Shown piece after piece: positions 8,162 through 17,276 of a stretch of DNA of 32,027 nucleotides. This DNA comes from Kiritimatiellota bacterium (lineage in GTDB: Bacteria; Verrucomicrobiota; Lentisphaeria; Victivallales; JAADHT01): positions 1 to 32,027 of the forward strand of contig JAUUYH010000006.1 in the NCBI GenBank assembly GCA_030590505.1. Direction: 5' to 3'. Position 1 is the first letter of the stretch. The number at the start of each line of letters is the position of its first letter. The notes under the pieces were generated by a model that saw only the letters and a list, made by a program, of their open reading frames with translations, made no database searches and was not told the origin of the DNA. The translations under genes and the position numbers were made by a program.

Positions 8162-8520
8162 AAAGCGGTTGTTCTTGCAGCTACAAATGTTTTAGCTTTA
8201 TCTGGGGGTTCACTGATGCTACCGTCTTTGTACTTGTATGTAGGAGTTACTTTTACTATTGTCGGTTTTTTAAATGTTACTGTTGCTTTAACAGACACCC
8301 CATATCCAGTTCCAGGTCTTTCGGGTGATACCGTTGCGACTGAACTTTTCACATCAATATTCAGTTCAGTGATTTTAGCATTTGGAGGACAGTCAAAAGT
8401 CGCACTTGCAGTTTGTTTTTTAGTGAAATCGATTACACTACCTGCTGCCCTCGCAGTTGCCATGATGCAAAGCATCACCATAATCGAAATCATAAAGATT
8501 TCCCAAAATTTCGTCTTCAT
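8155..8520 (-). CDS. N-terminal part of a probably frame-split secreted protein (121 aa)
   Basis: ATG at 8518-8520 follows GGAGGGAAAGGA. The signal peptide is MKTKFWEIFMISIMVMLCIM-ATARA, cleaved near ARA-AG. The mature part (SVIDFTKKQTASATFDC...VSVKATVTFKKPTIVKVTPTYKYKDG) has the alternating pattern of an Ig-like or other beta-sandwich domain. The frame ends ...TTAFW-stop in the middle of a Thr/Ala-rich stretch that continues naturally (VDATTPSATKVNY) in the -1 frame. It is first in a unit with 7487-8161 and 6673-7497. Function unknown. Confidence 0.7.
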   Translation of the reverse strand: MKTKFWEIFMISIMVMLCIMATARAAGSVIDFTKKQTASATFDCPPNAKITELNIDVKSSVATVSPERPGTGYGVSVKATVTFKKPTIVKVTPTYKYKDGSISEPPDKAKTFVAARTTAFW

Positions 8521-8686
8521 TCCTTTCCCTCCATAAACGGTTTTAATTTTTAAAGCATACTTTTAGAGTCTATAAGTCTGCTTAGTAGTATTCTTTATAA
8601 TAATAAAAAAAATAAATTACCCATCTCTCTCTGATTGTCAAGTAGGTTTTTAAAGAAAATTCGTTTTTTATTTGAAATTGTATGGG
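8456..8686 (-). repeat. Copy B of duplicated promoter / 5' UTR / signal-peptide cassette
   Basis: Counterpart of 6417-6648. The signal-peptide codons differ at a single base and the UTR block before the ribosome binding site is the same. The promoter spacer here is a GA-rich mixed sequence, not a homopolymer. The repeat is in the same orientation as copy A, with 1.8 kb of unique sequence between them. Confidence 0.9.
8614..8641 (-). promoter_or_regulatory. Promoter of the 121-aa/224-codon/274-aa unit
   Basis: On the - strand, TTGACA (8636-8641) and TAATTT (8614-8619) with a 16-base spacer. Position and flanks match the copy A promoter. An A/T-rich block upstream of the -35 is conserved in both copies and could serve as an UP element. 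Confidence 0.62.
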
Positions 8687-8757
8687 ATTCGGATTACTTC
8701 AAGTTTTGATAGTTCCGCTGCATTCACTGCATAACTTTTTTTGTAATGTAAATTGCT
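8669..8757 (-). pseudogene. 3' remnant of a second copy of the 274-aa secreted-protein gene
   Basis: Read on the - strand, this stretch gives ...HYKKSYAVNAAELSKLEVIRIPYNFK-stop. The 274-aa product contains NKYKKDVMSKLEVIQSPSF at the same place relative to its downstream cassette. DNA identity is clearest over ATTACTTCAAGTTTTGA on the + strand (8694-8710 versus ~6734-6750). No start or upstream coding sequence remains, as glnN's terminator lies immediately upstream. Confidence 0.6.
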
Positions 8758-8758
8758 C

Positions 8759-8788
8759 AAAAAAAAGCGGACAACATTGTCCGCTTTT
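8759..8788 (-). terminator. Intrinsic terminator of glnN
   Basis: On the - strand, AAAAGCGGACA / TGTCCGCTTTT with a four-base loop followed by a run of about eight T. It starts ~30 bp after the glnN stop codon. Confidence 0.93.
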
Positions 8789-8820
8789 ATCAGTTTTCAA
8801 TATATTTCTTTATCTGAAAA

Positions 8821-10962
8821 TTAGTAGATAAAGAGCATCTCTGCATATTTTGGCAATGGCCAGAGTGTATCATCTACTTCTTTTTCAAGGCCATCAACAG
8901 CTTTACGAAGTTTCTGCATTGAGGAAAGTATCATTTTTGTTGATTCCGCCTTTGTAGATTCTTCAAGAGCAATTGCAGAATTACAGAGTTCGGCAATAAG
9001 ATTACCTACAACTTCGAGAGTTGATTTTTGCTCTTTAATTCCTGCTTTTGCACCAACAGATTTCAGATTCATAATATTCTTAGAAATAAGTTGCTGTTGT
9101 TTAATTGCCACAGGCAGGATCATTGTTTTAGCTATATCCAGGGCAAGTTCTCCTTCAATCATAATTGTTGTCTCATAATTTTCCAGAAAAACTTCATATC
9201 TTGAATGAAGCTCTTTTTTGCTTAGTACTGCATACTTCTCAAAAAGCTTTTCTGCCTTCTTTGTCAGTATGGGTTTAAGGGCTTCTGGAGTTTTTATAAG
9301 GTTAGGCAGTCCGCGTTTTTCAGCCTCTTTTAGCCAATCTTCTGTATAGTTGTCTCCATTGAAGATAACTTTTTTGTGCTTTTTAACTATATTTTGAAGA
9401 ATGGATTGAAGAGTTTTATTAAATTCACTTTTCTTAACACCTTCAAGTTTTGTAGCAATTTCATCTAAAGCTTCAGCAACGATTGTATTAATTACAATGT
9501 TAGCTCCTGAGCATGATTGATTTGATCCAACGGCTCTGAATTCAAACTTATTGCCTGTAAATGCAAAAGGGCTTGTTCGGTTTCTGTCGGTTGCATCTCT
9601 CGGAAGTACTGGCAGAGTATCAACTCCAACGGCCATTTTACCGCCAGATTTTGCGGATTTAGCAGGTCCCTTTTCTAACTGATTAATTACATCTCCCAAC
9701 TGTTCACCAAGGAAAATTGAGATAATTGCGGGAGGTGCTTCATTCGCTCCAAGTCGGTGATCATTTCCAGCACTGGCACATGTTGATCTCATAAGGTCAG
9801 AATGTGTATCAACAGCTTTAATTACTGCACATAAGAATGTAAGAAAGAGTGCATTCTGATGTGGATTACTGCCTGGATCAAGTAGGTTTTTACCATCACA
9901 TGTTGCAATTGACCAGTTGTTATGTTTGCCAGATCCATTTATACCAGCGAACGGTTTCTCGTGCATAAGGCATGCCAATCCATGTTTGTCTGCAACGGTT
10001 TTTAATATTTCCATTGTCAACATATTGTGATCAACACTTAGATTCAGCTCTTCAAACATAGGAGCGAGTTCGAACTGAGCAGGGGCAACTTCATTGTGCC
10101 TTGTTTTTGCCGGAATTCCGAGTTTCCAGAGTTCTTGATCCACATCAGACATAAAATTTAAAATGCGTGGTTTAATTGTCCCGAAATAGTGGTCATCAAG
10201 CTGTTGATGCTTGGGAGGAACATTTCCGAATAGGGTTCTTCCTGTCTGCATCAGATCTGGGCGAGCAAGGTAAATCTCTTTATCAATAAGAAAATATTCC
10301 TGTTCTGCTCCGAGAGTTGTTATTGCACGTCCTGATACATTTTCTCCGAAACATTTTAGTACACGTCTTGCTTGTTCTGATACAGCTTGCATTGAGCGGA
10401 GTAGCGGTGTTTTTTTATCAAGAGCCTCGCCTGTATATGAACAGAATGCTGTAGGAATACAAAGTGTAGCACTATTGTCATCTCTTTTTATAAATGCTGG
10501 ACTTGTAGGATCCCAAGCCGTATAGCCACGTGCTTCAAATGTTGCACGAATTCCTCCAGATGGAAAACTTGAAGCATCTGGTTCTCCTTGAATCAATGTC
10601 TTGCCTGAAAAGTTAAGAACAACACCACCCTCATGGTCTGGTTCAATAAATGAGTCGTGTTTTTCTGCAGTTGAACCTGTTAGTGGTTGGAACCAATGTG
10701 TATAATGACTGGCACCTTTGCTCAGGGCCCAACGTTTCATTGCATTTGCTACGTCATCTGCAATTCCAGCATCAAGAGTCGTTCCATTTTGAATTGTTGC
10801 GAGCAGTGCTTTGTATGTAGGTTTCGGTAGGTAATCTTTCATCGTTTTGATGTTAAATACATCCTGACCATAGATATCTGAGATACTCTCCGCACGTCGG
10901 CTTGCTGGAGGTTTAGCTCCTTTTGACGCTATACTTGCAATCGCTTTCTTCCTTAAATTCAT
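8821..10962 (-). CDS. glnN: Glutamine synthetase type III
   Basis: Makes glutamine from glutamate, ammonia and ATP in the cytoplasm. 713 residues, the usual size of GSIII (GSI is ~450). Family motifs in order: [40 protein letters not shown] (catalytic core), [21 protein letters not shown], and [23 protein letters not shown] near the end of the catalytic domain, followed by the GSIII-specific helical C-terminus. The ATG at 10960-10962 is chosen because GGAGAA sits five bases before it; an in-frame TTG one codon earlier is too close. Own terminator and probably own promoter; no PII or ammonium transporter gene nearby. Confidence 0.98.
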   Translation of the reverse strand: MNLRKKAIASIASKGAKPPASRRAESISDIYGQDVFNIKTMKDYLPKPTYKALLATIQNGTTLDAGIADDVANAMKRWALSKGASHYTHWFQPLTGSTAEKHDSFIEPDHEGGVVLNFSGKTLIQGEPDASSFPSGGIRATFEARGYTAWDPTSPAFIKRDDNSATLCIPTAFCSYTGEALDKKTPLLRSMQAVSEQARRVLKCFGENVSGRAITTLGAEQEYFLIDKEIYLARPDLMQTGRTLFGNVPPKHQQLDDHYFGTIKPRILNFMSDVDQELWKLGIPAKTRHNEVAPAQFELAPMFEELNLSVDHNMLTMEILKTVADKHGLACLMHEKPFAGINGSGKHNNWSIATCDGKNLLDPGSNPHQNALFLTFLCAVIKAVDTHSDLMRSTCASAGNDHRLGANEAPPAIISIFLGEQLGDVINQLEKGPAKSAKSGGKMAVGVDTLPVLPRDATDRNRTSPFAFTGNKFEFRAVGSNQSCSGANIVINTIVAEALDEIATKLEGVKKSEFNKTLQSILQNIVKKHKKVIFNGDNYTEDWLKEAEKRGLPNLIKTPEALKPILTKKAEKLFEKYAVLSKKELHSRYEVFLENYETTIMIEGELALDIAKTMILPVAIKQQQLISKNIMNLKSVGAKAGIKEQKSTLEVVGNLIAELCNSAIALEESTKAESTKMILSSMQKLRKAVDGLEKEVDDTLWPLPKYAEMLFIY

Positions 10963-10993
10963 CAATTTCTCCTGTTTTTAATCTTTATAATAT

Positions 10994-11022
10994 ATTATAC
11001 GTAATTATATGAAATTCATTAA
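10994..11022 (-). promoter_or_regulatory. Candidate glnN promoter
   Basis: On the - strand, TATAAT (10994-10999) is a consensus -10 with a weak TTAATG -35 (11017-11022) 17 bases upstream, placing the start ~25 bp before the glnN ATG. No sigma-54 type GG-N10-GC element was seen. Confidence 0.38.
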
Positions 11023-11115
11023 GAGCAAATAATATGCCAAAAATAAATCATGAGTTATAAGGTGTTTATGCTCAAGGCTATAATTCTTTTGGTCTCCTGT
11101 TTCTTAAGGTATCTA

Positions 11116-11160
11116 GTTACGAAAGTGTAACTTTAATTATAAATGTTTCAAAATTGTAAC
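11116..11160. promoter_or_regulatory. Two GTAAC-containing sites upstream of glnN
   Basis: GTTAC-GAAAGT-GTAAC (11116-11131) is an inverted repeat. 29 bp away GTTTCAAAATTGTAAC (11145-11160) repeats much of it. They could be operator sites for a nitrogen regulator, but they do not fit the TnrA/GlnR consensus spacing and may be chance in AT-rich DNA. Confidence 0.25.
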
Positions 11161-11227
11161 AAATTTGCGATATTCATGTTGAAGCATTTATTATTGAAGT
11201 ACTGTTTTTACTACAAAAGTAGAGCAT

Positions 11228-11270
11228 AAAAAAACGGATACAGTATGCAAATGCATATTATATCCGTTTC
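11228..11270 (-). terminator. Intrinsic terminator after rpsS
   Basis: On the - strand, AAACGGATA pairs with TATCCGTTT, with an inner TATGCA / TGCATA stem, followed by seven T. It lies ~130 bp downstream of the rpsS stop and closes the ribosomal protein cluster. Confidence 0.88.
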
Positions 11271-11400
11271 TATTATTGTAAAATAATCTGATCAATTGTC
11301 CAGGTCATTTCTTATATACAAGTTGTGTCTAAAGATAGTAAAGTTAAATGCCCTTAACAGGAATTTATACAATTACTATATTTTAGATTGCCACTAGGCA

Positions 11401-11670
11401 TTATTTACCACTCATCACACCGTGAAGTCTGAAGTGACGTGTAATGGCGAATTCGCCAAGCCTATGACCAACCATATTTTCAGTTACAAAAACAGTCGCA
11501 AAAGTTTTGCCATTGTGAACGCTGAATGTATGTCCAACGAAGTCAGGCATGATCATCGATCTTCTTGACCATGTTTTGATAGGACGTTTCATTCCACTTT
11601 TATTCATCGCCTCAACTTTCTTGAGAAGATGGTCATCGACAAATGGTCCCTTTTTTAATGATCTAGCCAT
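11401..11670 (-). CDS. rpsS: Ribosomal protein S19
   Basis: 89 residues, full length. Starts [19 protein letters not shown] and has the family signature [22 protein letters not shown] and [14 protein letters not shown]. Binds 16S rRNA in the head of the small subunit with S13. The start overlaps the rplB stop by one base (TAATG). In most bacteria rplV, rpsC and rplP follow; here the cluster stops. Confidence 0.98.
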   Translation of the reverse strand: MARSLKKGPFVDDHLLKKVEAMNKSGMKRPIKTWSRRSMIMPDFVGHTFSVHNGKTFATVFVTENMVGHRLGEFAITRHFRLHGVMSGK

Positions 11671-12497
11671 TATTTATTCCTCCGTTCAACTATGAATTTG
11701 TTTGAAGCATTGTTTTTATTTCTAGTTCTTTTTCCTTTCGCCAGCTGTCCCCAAGGAGACTGAGGGTGTCCACCACCACTGGTTTTACCTTCACCGCCAC
11801 CCATTGGATGGTCAACTGGGTTCATTGCAACTCCGCGAACATGCGGACGTCTACCTAGATATCTTTTTCTTCCAGCTTTACCGAGTTTTACTTTCATAAA
11901 CTCAAGATTTCCAACCTGGCCAATCGTTGCCCTGCAGTCAATATGGATTAAGCGAATTTCACCACTAGGTAGTTTTACTTGAGCATATTTTCCTTCTTTC
12001 GCACGGAGCTGAGCGACCTGTCCTGCAGAACGTGCAAGTTTTGCACCGCTGTTTGGACGCATCTCGATATTATGTATGTCGAAACCTATAGGTATATCTT
12101 TCAGTTTCATTGCATTTCCGATCTTCGGTTCAGCTTTGTCTCCGCTCATTACAACAGTTCCAACTTCTAATTTATTTGGAGCTATAATATAGCGTTTTTC
12201 ACCATCAGCATAGAAGAGAAGTGCGATATTCGCAGATCTGTTCGGATCGTATTCAATCGCTTTTACAGTTGCAGGAATACCATCTTTATTTCTTCTGAAA
12301 TCGATATCACGGTAACGACGTTTTACACCACCACCACGAAAGCGGGTTGTAATGCGACCATTATTATTTCTACCACCAGTAGATTTTTTACCCCTTGAGA
12401 GGGCTTTTTCAGGTTTTGTTTTTGTTATTTCAGCAAAATCAAGAACCGTCATATCTCTTCTACCAGGAGTAGTCGGTTTATATTTTTTAATAGGCAT
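11670..12497 (-). CDS. rplB: Ribosomal protein L2
   Basis: 275 residues. Signature [22 protein letters not shown] at the N-terminus and [21 protein letters not shown] near the C-terminus, including the His of the peptidyl-transferase-centre loop ([10 protein letters not shown]). One of the primary 23S rRNA binders, near the peptidyl transferase centre. Lies between rplW (18 bp gap) and rpsS (1-base overlap). Confidence 0.98.
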   Translation of the reverse strand: MPIKKYKPTTPGRRDMTVLDFAEITKTKPEKALSRGKKSTGGRNNNGRITTRFRGGGVKRRYRDIDFRRNKDGIPATVKAIEYDPNRSANIALLFYADGEKRYIIAPNKLEVGTVVMSGDKAEPKIGNAMKLKDIPIGFDIHNIEMRPNSGAKLARSAGQVAQLRAKEGKYAQVKLPSGEIRLIHIDCRATIGQVGNLEFMKVKLGKAGRKRYLGRRPHVRGVAMNPVDHPMGGGEGKTSGGGHPQSPWGQLAKGKRTRNKNNASNKFIVERRNK

Positions 12498-12515
12498 TGT
12501 ATTGTATCTCCTAAG

Positions 12516-12797
12516 TTATACGATACTAATCTCACCCTCAGAAAGGGTAACAATAGCTTTTTTCCAATTTGCACGGCGTCCGACCTTGGGAGATTTTCCC
12601 ATTCTTTTCTTTTTGCCGAGACGGTTCATTACATTTACTGCACTGACTTTTACTTCATAGATTGCTTCAATAGCTCCCCGAATGTCAATTTTATTTGCAT
12701 CCGGATTCACTTTGAAAACATACTTATTCTCGTCAGCGAGTTCCATGCTTCTTTCCGTTACGAGTATCGTTTCAATAATTGAGTATGGATTTTTCAT
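12516..12797 (-). CDS. rplW: Ribosomal protein L23
   Basis: 93 residues; contains TERSMELADENKYVFKVNPDANKIDIRGAIEAIYEVKVSAVNVMN, the family core. L23 sits at the polypeptide exit and docks trigger factor and SRP. It shares one base with the rplD stop codon (TAATG), so the two are likely coupled. Confidence 0.97.
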   Translation of the reverse strand: MKNPYSIIETILVTERSMELADENKYVFKVNPDANKIDIRGAIEAIYEVKVSAVNVMNRLGKKKRMGKSPKVGRRANWKKAIVTLSEGEISIV

Positions 12798-13423
12798 TAT
12801 TTGATTCTCCCTGTAAACTCTTCCATCGCATCTTTAGTAAAAAAGATATGAGTATAATGGAGTAACTGATATACATTAACTGATGCTGCTTTGATCAGAA
12901 GAAGTTTATCAATATTTCCGGTTGCTTTAAGGATATTTTCTTCATAGTCCTGAACTACAATAAGAATCTTTCCGCTTACTTTTAATTTATCAAGAATTGC
13001 AATAAAATTCTTTGTTTTATGATCGACGACTTTAAGTTCGTCAAGAACCATAACAGAACCCTCTTCAACTCTTTCTGAAAAAGCTCTTTTTAGTGCAAGC
13101 TTTCTAACTTTTTTATTTACATTTTTCGCAAAACTACGAGGTTTAGGGCCGAAGATTACTCCACCGCCTGTCCATATAGGACTACTTTTTGCACCAGCTC
13201 TTGCTCTACCAAGACCTTTCTGCCTGAATGGCTTCTGGTTTCCGCCTCTTACTTCTGCACGTGTTTTTGTTGATGCTGTTCCTGCACGATTCCCTGAGAG
13301 ATATGCAACAACTACATCATGTACCGCCTGTTCACCTTTTTCAAGCTCAATACACTCTGCTGTAAGAGTGAAATCACCTTTGGAGGATCCGGCGCTATCA
13401 ACTATTTTAATTTTTTTTGACAT
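12797..13423 (-). CDS. rplD: Ribosomal protein L4
   Basis: 208 residues. The rRNA-binding loop reads TRAEVRGGNQKPFRQKGLGRARAGAKSSPIWTGGGVIFGP, the extended loop that lines the exit tunnel. In many bacteria L4 also represses its own operon by binding a leader RNA. It lies second in the unit that starts at the structured leader before rplC. Confidence 0.98.
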   Translation of the reverse strand: MSKKIKIVDSAGSSKGDFTLTAECIELEKGEQAVHDVVVAYLSGNRAGTASTKTRAEVRGGNQKPFRQKGLGRARAGAKSSPIWTGGGVIFGPKPRSFAKNVNKKVRKLALKRAFSERVEEGSVMVLDELKVVDHKTKNFIAILDKLKVSGKILIVVQDYEENILKATGNIDKLLLIKAASVNVYQLLHYTHIFFTKDAMEEFTGRIK

Positions 13424-13463
13424 AATTTTTACCTAAAATTTGTATTTGAAATCACCGTTTATC

Positions 13464-14099
13464 TTATTTTTTCTTAGCGGCACTGATATAAATTGTTCCA
13501 CCCTGAGGTCCTGGAACTGCACCTTTGACACATAATAAGTTGTCGTCTAATGATACTTTGACTATTTGAAGATTCTGAATTGTACGTGTTACGTTACCCA
13601 TCTGTCCCGGCATTTTTTTGCCTTTATTGACACGACCAGGGTATTCGCACTGTCCAATTGAACCAGGTTTTCTTTTCCATCCTCCACCGTGACTATAACG
13701 TCCACCAGCGAAATTATACCGTTTAACCACACCCTGAAATCCACGACCTTTCATTGTTCCTGTAGCGTCAATGAATTCACCTTCAGTAAATGTAGAAACG
13801 TCGATTTTTGCCCCCGGTGCCAGCTCTGAGTCAGCATTAAGTCTGAACTCTTTGATTTTTGCTGGAGGGTTGCTTTCAAGACCTGCATGACGGACATGTC
13901 CGCATACTGCTTTGCTCACATTTTTAGCTTTGCGTTCACCTGCACCCAACTGGATTGCAGAATAGCCGTGCTTTTCCACTGTTTTGCTTTCGATGACAGT
14001 ATTAGGAAGAGCCTGAAGGACCGTAACCGGTGTCAGTTTTCCTTTTTCATCGAAAATCTGGGACATGCCCATTTTTTTTACGATTAACACTTTTTCCAT
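13464..14099 (-). CDS. rplC: Ribosomal protein L3
   Basis: 211 residues. Core signature KRYNFAGGRYSHGGGWKRKPGSIGQCEYPGRVNKGKKMPGQMGN, the extended loop reaching the peptidyl transferase centre (Gln methylation region QMG conserved). ATG is preceded by GGGAG at a six-base distance, and that site directly abuts a predicted RNA structure. 192 bp separate it from rpsJ, the largest gap within the S10 portion. Confidence 0.98.
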   Translation of the reverse strand: MEKVLIVKKMGMSQIFDEKGKLTPVTVLQALPNTVIESKTVEKHGYSAIQLGAGERKAKNVSKAVCGHVRHAGLESNPPAKIKEFRLNADSELAPGAKIDVSTFTEGEFIDATGTMKGRGFQGVVKRYNFAGGRYSHGGGWKRKPGSIGQCEYPGRVNKGKKMPGQMGNVTRTIQNLQIVKVSLDDNLLCVKGAVPGPQGGTIYISAAKKK

Positions 14100-14196
14100 T
14101 TTTTACTCCCGAGTGCTTACCTTGTTCTGAAACATCAGAACTCGTTATACCGATGGTAGCGGCACTCTTGTTATTTGCTTATATGCAATTATAGCA
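14100..14196 (-). promoter_or_regulatory. Promoter and structured 5' leader of rplC
   Basis: On the - strand an extended -10, TGC-TATAAT, lies at 14188-14196. The RNA from it would fold into a three-way junction: outer stem GAGTGC / GCACTC (14162-14167 with 14111-14116), arm TACC-ATC-GGTA (14148-14158) and arm GTTCTGA / TCAGAAC with a four-base loop (14124-14141). The GGGAG ribosome binding site (14106-14110) touches the outer stem. It is in the right place to control rplC-rplD-rplW-rplB-rpsS, perhaps by L4 or L3; the ligand is inference. Confidence 0.55.
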
Positions 14197-14291
14197 TAGC
14201 CAGATCTGAAATTCAGATTTGACTACAACGTATTCTCCAGAATAAAACTGGAAGAATTTTTTATTATCATTAAGTAATCAGTATAAAACTA

Positions 14292-14618
14292 CTACTTAAT
14301 TTTAATAGTAATGAACACACCTGCTGGCAGGTTAAGTTTTTTGAGTTCATCAACGGTTTTTGCTGTTGGATTAAGAATATCCATTAACCGTTTATGAGTT
14401 CTGGTCTCGAATTGATCCATTGATTTTTTATTCACGTGAGGAGAACGGTTAACCGTAATCCTTTCGATACGTGTTGGCAATGGAATCGGGCCAGCCACTA
14501 CTGCACCAGTGCGACGGACAGTTTTCACTATCTCTTCAACTGACTGGTCAAGTATTCTGTGGTCAAATGCCTGCAGGCAAATTCTGATTGCTTGTTGTTC
14601 TTGTACTGCCGGGCTCAT
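14292..14618 (-). CDS. rpsJ: Ribosomal protein S10 (NusE)
   Basis: 108 residues, slightly longer than usual because of an N-terminal MSPAVQEQ. Core [64 protein letters not shown] is standard. Besides its place in the 30S head it joins NusB in antitermination and links NusG to ribosomes. Start overlaps the fusA stop as ATGA. Confidence 0.98.
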   Translation of the reverse strand: MSPAVQEQQAIRICLQAFDHRILDQSVEEIVKTVRRTGAVVAGPIPLPTRIERITVNRSPHVNKKSMDQFETRTHKRLMDILNPTAKTVDELKKLNLPAGVFITIKIK

Positions 14619-16732
14619 AATTTATCCTTTTCTAAAATCTTTTCCTGAATTGATGCGGGTACCTTCTCAAAATGAGATGGTTCCATTGAAAAAGCCGCTC
14701 TTCCTTTTGTTAGGGAACGAAGTGCGGTTGCATAGCCGAATAATTCTGAAAGAGGAGCCGATGCCAGTACCTTCGCACTGTCAATCTGGCTGTCAATTTC
14801 TTTAATCATACCTCTTCGACTTGTTATATCTCCAATAACATCTCCCATGTGATCATCGGGAGTTGTTATGTCAAGATCCATAATTGGTTCAAGTAGTGAA
14901 ATTCCTACTTTTTTCGCAGCGTCCTTGAAAGCCATAGATGCTGCTATTTTAAATGCCATTTCAGATGAGTCAACTGCGTGGTGCGAACCGTCAACTATAT
15001 CAATATGTAGATCAATGACAGGGAATCCTGCAATAACACCAGTTTTTGCAGCCTCACGTAATCCTTTCTCTACTGACCTGATATACTCTTTCGGGATATT
15101 ACCACCAACGACTTTATTCTCAACTGTAATGCCATGACCCTGTTCTTTCGGTTCAACATTAATTACTACGTGACCATACTGTCCACGCCCACCGCTCTGT
15201 CTTACAAATTTTGTATCAGATGATGTTGGACCGTTAATTGCTTCTCTATATGCAACTTCAGGTTGTCCTGAGCTTGCACCGACTTTAAATTCACGGATAA
15301 GTCTATCCTTGATGATGTCGAGATGAAGTTCACCCATTCCAGAAATAATGGTCTGACCAGTCTCTTCATCAGTTCTAACCGTAAAGGTAGGATCTTCTTC
15401 AGATAGTGCACCTAAAGCAGTGAAAAGTTTATCTCTATCTGCAGCAGTTTTAGGTTCGATGGCAATTGAAATTACCGGATCAGGGAATGTCATAGACTCG
15501 AGAACGATTTGATCATTCTCCGTACATATAGTATCTCCAGTTGTAACATTTTTCAATCCGACCGCTGCTGCAATATCTCCACTGTAAACAGCCTCGAGCT
15601 CTTCACGTGTATTCGCATGCATCTGTAGAACTCGTCCAAGTCTCTCTCTTTTTCTTGTTCTCGGATTAAATACAGTCATTCCTTTATTTGCAGTTCCTGA
15701 ATAAACCCTAAAGAATGTAAGTTTTCCTACATAAGGATCAGTCATTATTTTAAAAGCGATAGCTGAGAATGGCTGATCATCACCAACGTGTCTTACTATC
15801 TCTTTTTCTGTTTTAGGATCAGTTCCTGTGATATCCCAGATATCAATAGGTGAGGGGAGATAATCGATGACTGCATCTAGAAGTGGCTGTACACCTTTAT
15901 TTTTAAAAGCTGTCCCGCATAGAACTGGGGTTATATCATTTGCAATAGTTGCTCGTCTGATAGCTTTTTTGATTAAGTCAATACCTGGCTTCTTATCTTC
16001 AAGGAATAGTTCCATAATATCTTCATCAATTTCGGCGAGACACTCTATTAGGAACTGTTGTGCAAGGTTAACTTCATCTGCGAATTCCGCAGGAATTTCT
16101 TCTGTGCGCATAACAGATCCAGTCTCATCACCATCAAAGTAAATGGCTTTCTCGTTTACGATATCGATAACACCGACAAAATGTTCTTCAGCCCCGATGG
16201 GGAGTTGAATTGGAATTGCCGTTGCTCCTAGTCTTGTACGAAGATCTTCTACAACCTTATGGAAGTCAGCTCCGACTCTATCCATTTTATTGACGAATGC
16301 CATACTAGGCACGTTATATTTTTTTGCCTGTCTCCATACGGTTTCAGACTGAGGTTGAACACCACCTACTGCACAGAAAACTGCGACAGCAGCATCAAGT
16401 ACCCGAAGGGAACGTTCAACTTCTGCAGTAAAGTCAACGTGGCCAGGAGTATCAATGATATTTACTCTATGATCTTTCCAGAAGCAGGTTGTTGCAGCAG
16501 AAGTTATTGTTATTCCACGTTCTTGTTCCTGGACCATCCAGTCCATTGTTGCAGTTCCTTCGTGGACTTCTCCAATTTTATAGCTTACGCCAGTGTAGTA
16601 CAGGATACGTTCTGATACTGTTGTTTTTCCAGCATCAATGTGAGCCATAATACCGATGTTTCTAACATCTTTAAGCGGGACACCTCGTCCTTCAGCTTCT
16701 TTCGCTTCGTGATTTTTCGGGGTAGTGGTCAT
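14615..16732 (-). CDS. fusA: Elongation factor G
   Basis: 705 residues, full length. GTPase motifs: AHIDAGKTT (G1), [11 protein letters not shown] (G2), DTPGHVDF (G3), NKMDR (G4), and GTAFKNKG (G5 region). Domains II-V follow, including domain IV loop [12 protein letters not shown]. Drives tRNA and mRNA translocation. Placed between rpsG and rpsJ as in the str operon, with a 4-base overlap onto rpsJ. Confidence 0.99.
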   Translation of the reverse strand: MTTTPKNHEAKEAEGRGVPLKDVRNIGIMAHIDAGKTTVSERILYYTGVSYKIGEVHEGTATMDWMVQEQERGITITSAATTCFWKDHRVNIIDTPGHVDFTAEVERSLRVLDAAVAVFCAVGGVQPQSETVWRQAKKYNVPSMAFVNKMDRVGADFHKVVEDLRTRLGATAIPIQLPIGAEEHFVGVIDIVNEKAIYFDGDETGSVMRTEEIPAEFADEVNLAQQFLIECLAEIDEDIMELFLEDKKPGIDLIKKAIRRATIANDITPVLCGTAFKNKGVQPLLDAVIDYLPSPIDIWDITGTDPKTEKEIVRHVGDDQPFSAIAFKIMTDPYVGKLTFFRVYSGTANKGMTVFNPRTRKRERLGRVLQMHANTREELEAVYSGDIAAAVGLKNVTTGDTICTENDQIVLESMTFPDPVISIAIEPKTAADRDKLFTALGALSEEDPTFTVRTDEETGQTIISGMGELHLDIIKDRLIREFKVGASSGQPEVAYREAINGPTSSDTKFVRQSGGRGQYGHVVINVEPKEQGHGITVENKVVGGNIPKEYIRSVEKGLREAAKTGVIAGFPVIDLHIDIVDGSHHAVDSSEMAFKIAASMAFKDAAKKVGISLLEPIMDLDITTPDDHMGDVIGDITSRRGMIKEIDSQIDSAKVLASAPLSELFGYATALRSLTKGRAAFSMEPSHFEKVPASIQEKILEKDKL

Positions 16733-16805
16733 TTTTATTATATTTCCTCAATTTTTGTTTTAATCCTGTGCTGTGTTAAGAGCTCAGATAAACAAAAACT
16801 ATTAT

Positions 16806-17276
16806 TTACCACCTATAATGAGCAAAGGCTTTATTGGCCGCTGCCATTTTATGTGTATCTTCTTTTTTCTTAACGGCTGAACCAGTATTATCAAATGCAT
16901 CAAGTAATTCAGAAGCAAGCGCATCTTTCATCGGTTGTCCTTTTTTACTTTGTGCATAACCAGTTAACCAGCGGAGAGCTAATGCAACCTGTCTGCTATT
17001 ATCAACTTCAATAGGAACCTGATATGTAGCACCACCTACGCGTCTGCTCTTGACTTCAAGCCTAGGCTTGATATTCTCCAGTGCCTGCAAGAATACCTCA
17101 AGAGGCTCTAAGTCTTTCTTCTTCTGTTTTACTACATCAAATGCTCCGTAAACTATTTTCTGAGCTGTTGCTTTTTTTCCCCTGCCCATAATCGTATTGA
17201 TTAGGCGTGCGACAAGTTCACTGTTGTACTTGACATCAGGAGTCAGCTGTCTTTTTACTGCTTTATGTCTTCTCAT
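16806..17276 (-). CDS. rpsG: Ribosomal protein S7
   Basis: 156 residues. [45 protein letters not shown] and [12 protein letters not shown] are family signatures. Primary binder of the 16S 3' major domain and, in E. coli, repressor of the str operon through the rpsL-rpsG spacer. GGGTAGGGA precedes the ATG. Confidence 0.98.
   Translation of the reverse strand: MRRHKAVKRQLTPDVKYNSELVARLINTIMGRGKKATAQKIVYGAFDVVKQKKKDLEPLEVFLQALENIKPRLEVKSRRVGGATYQVPIEVDNSRQVALALRWLTGYAQSKKGQPMKDALASELLDAFDNTGSAVKKKEDTHKMAAANKAFAHYRW

Noticed and set aside
8155-8170. Programmed -1 ribosomal frameshift site at the 121-aa/224-codon junction
   Set aside because: The T run does not form an X-XXY-YYZ heptamer in the right frame, and no clear downstream stem or pseudoknot was seen. 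Reported as a frame break instead.
8216-8536. 106-codon frame, + strand, opposite the cassette B gene
   Set aside because: Antisense shadow of the signal peptide and beta-rich region; no start signal.
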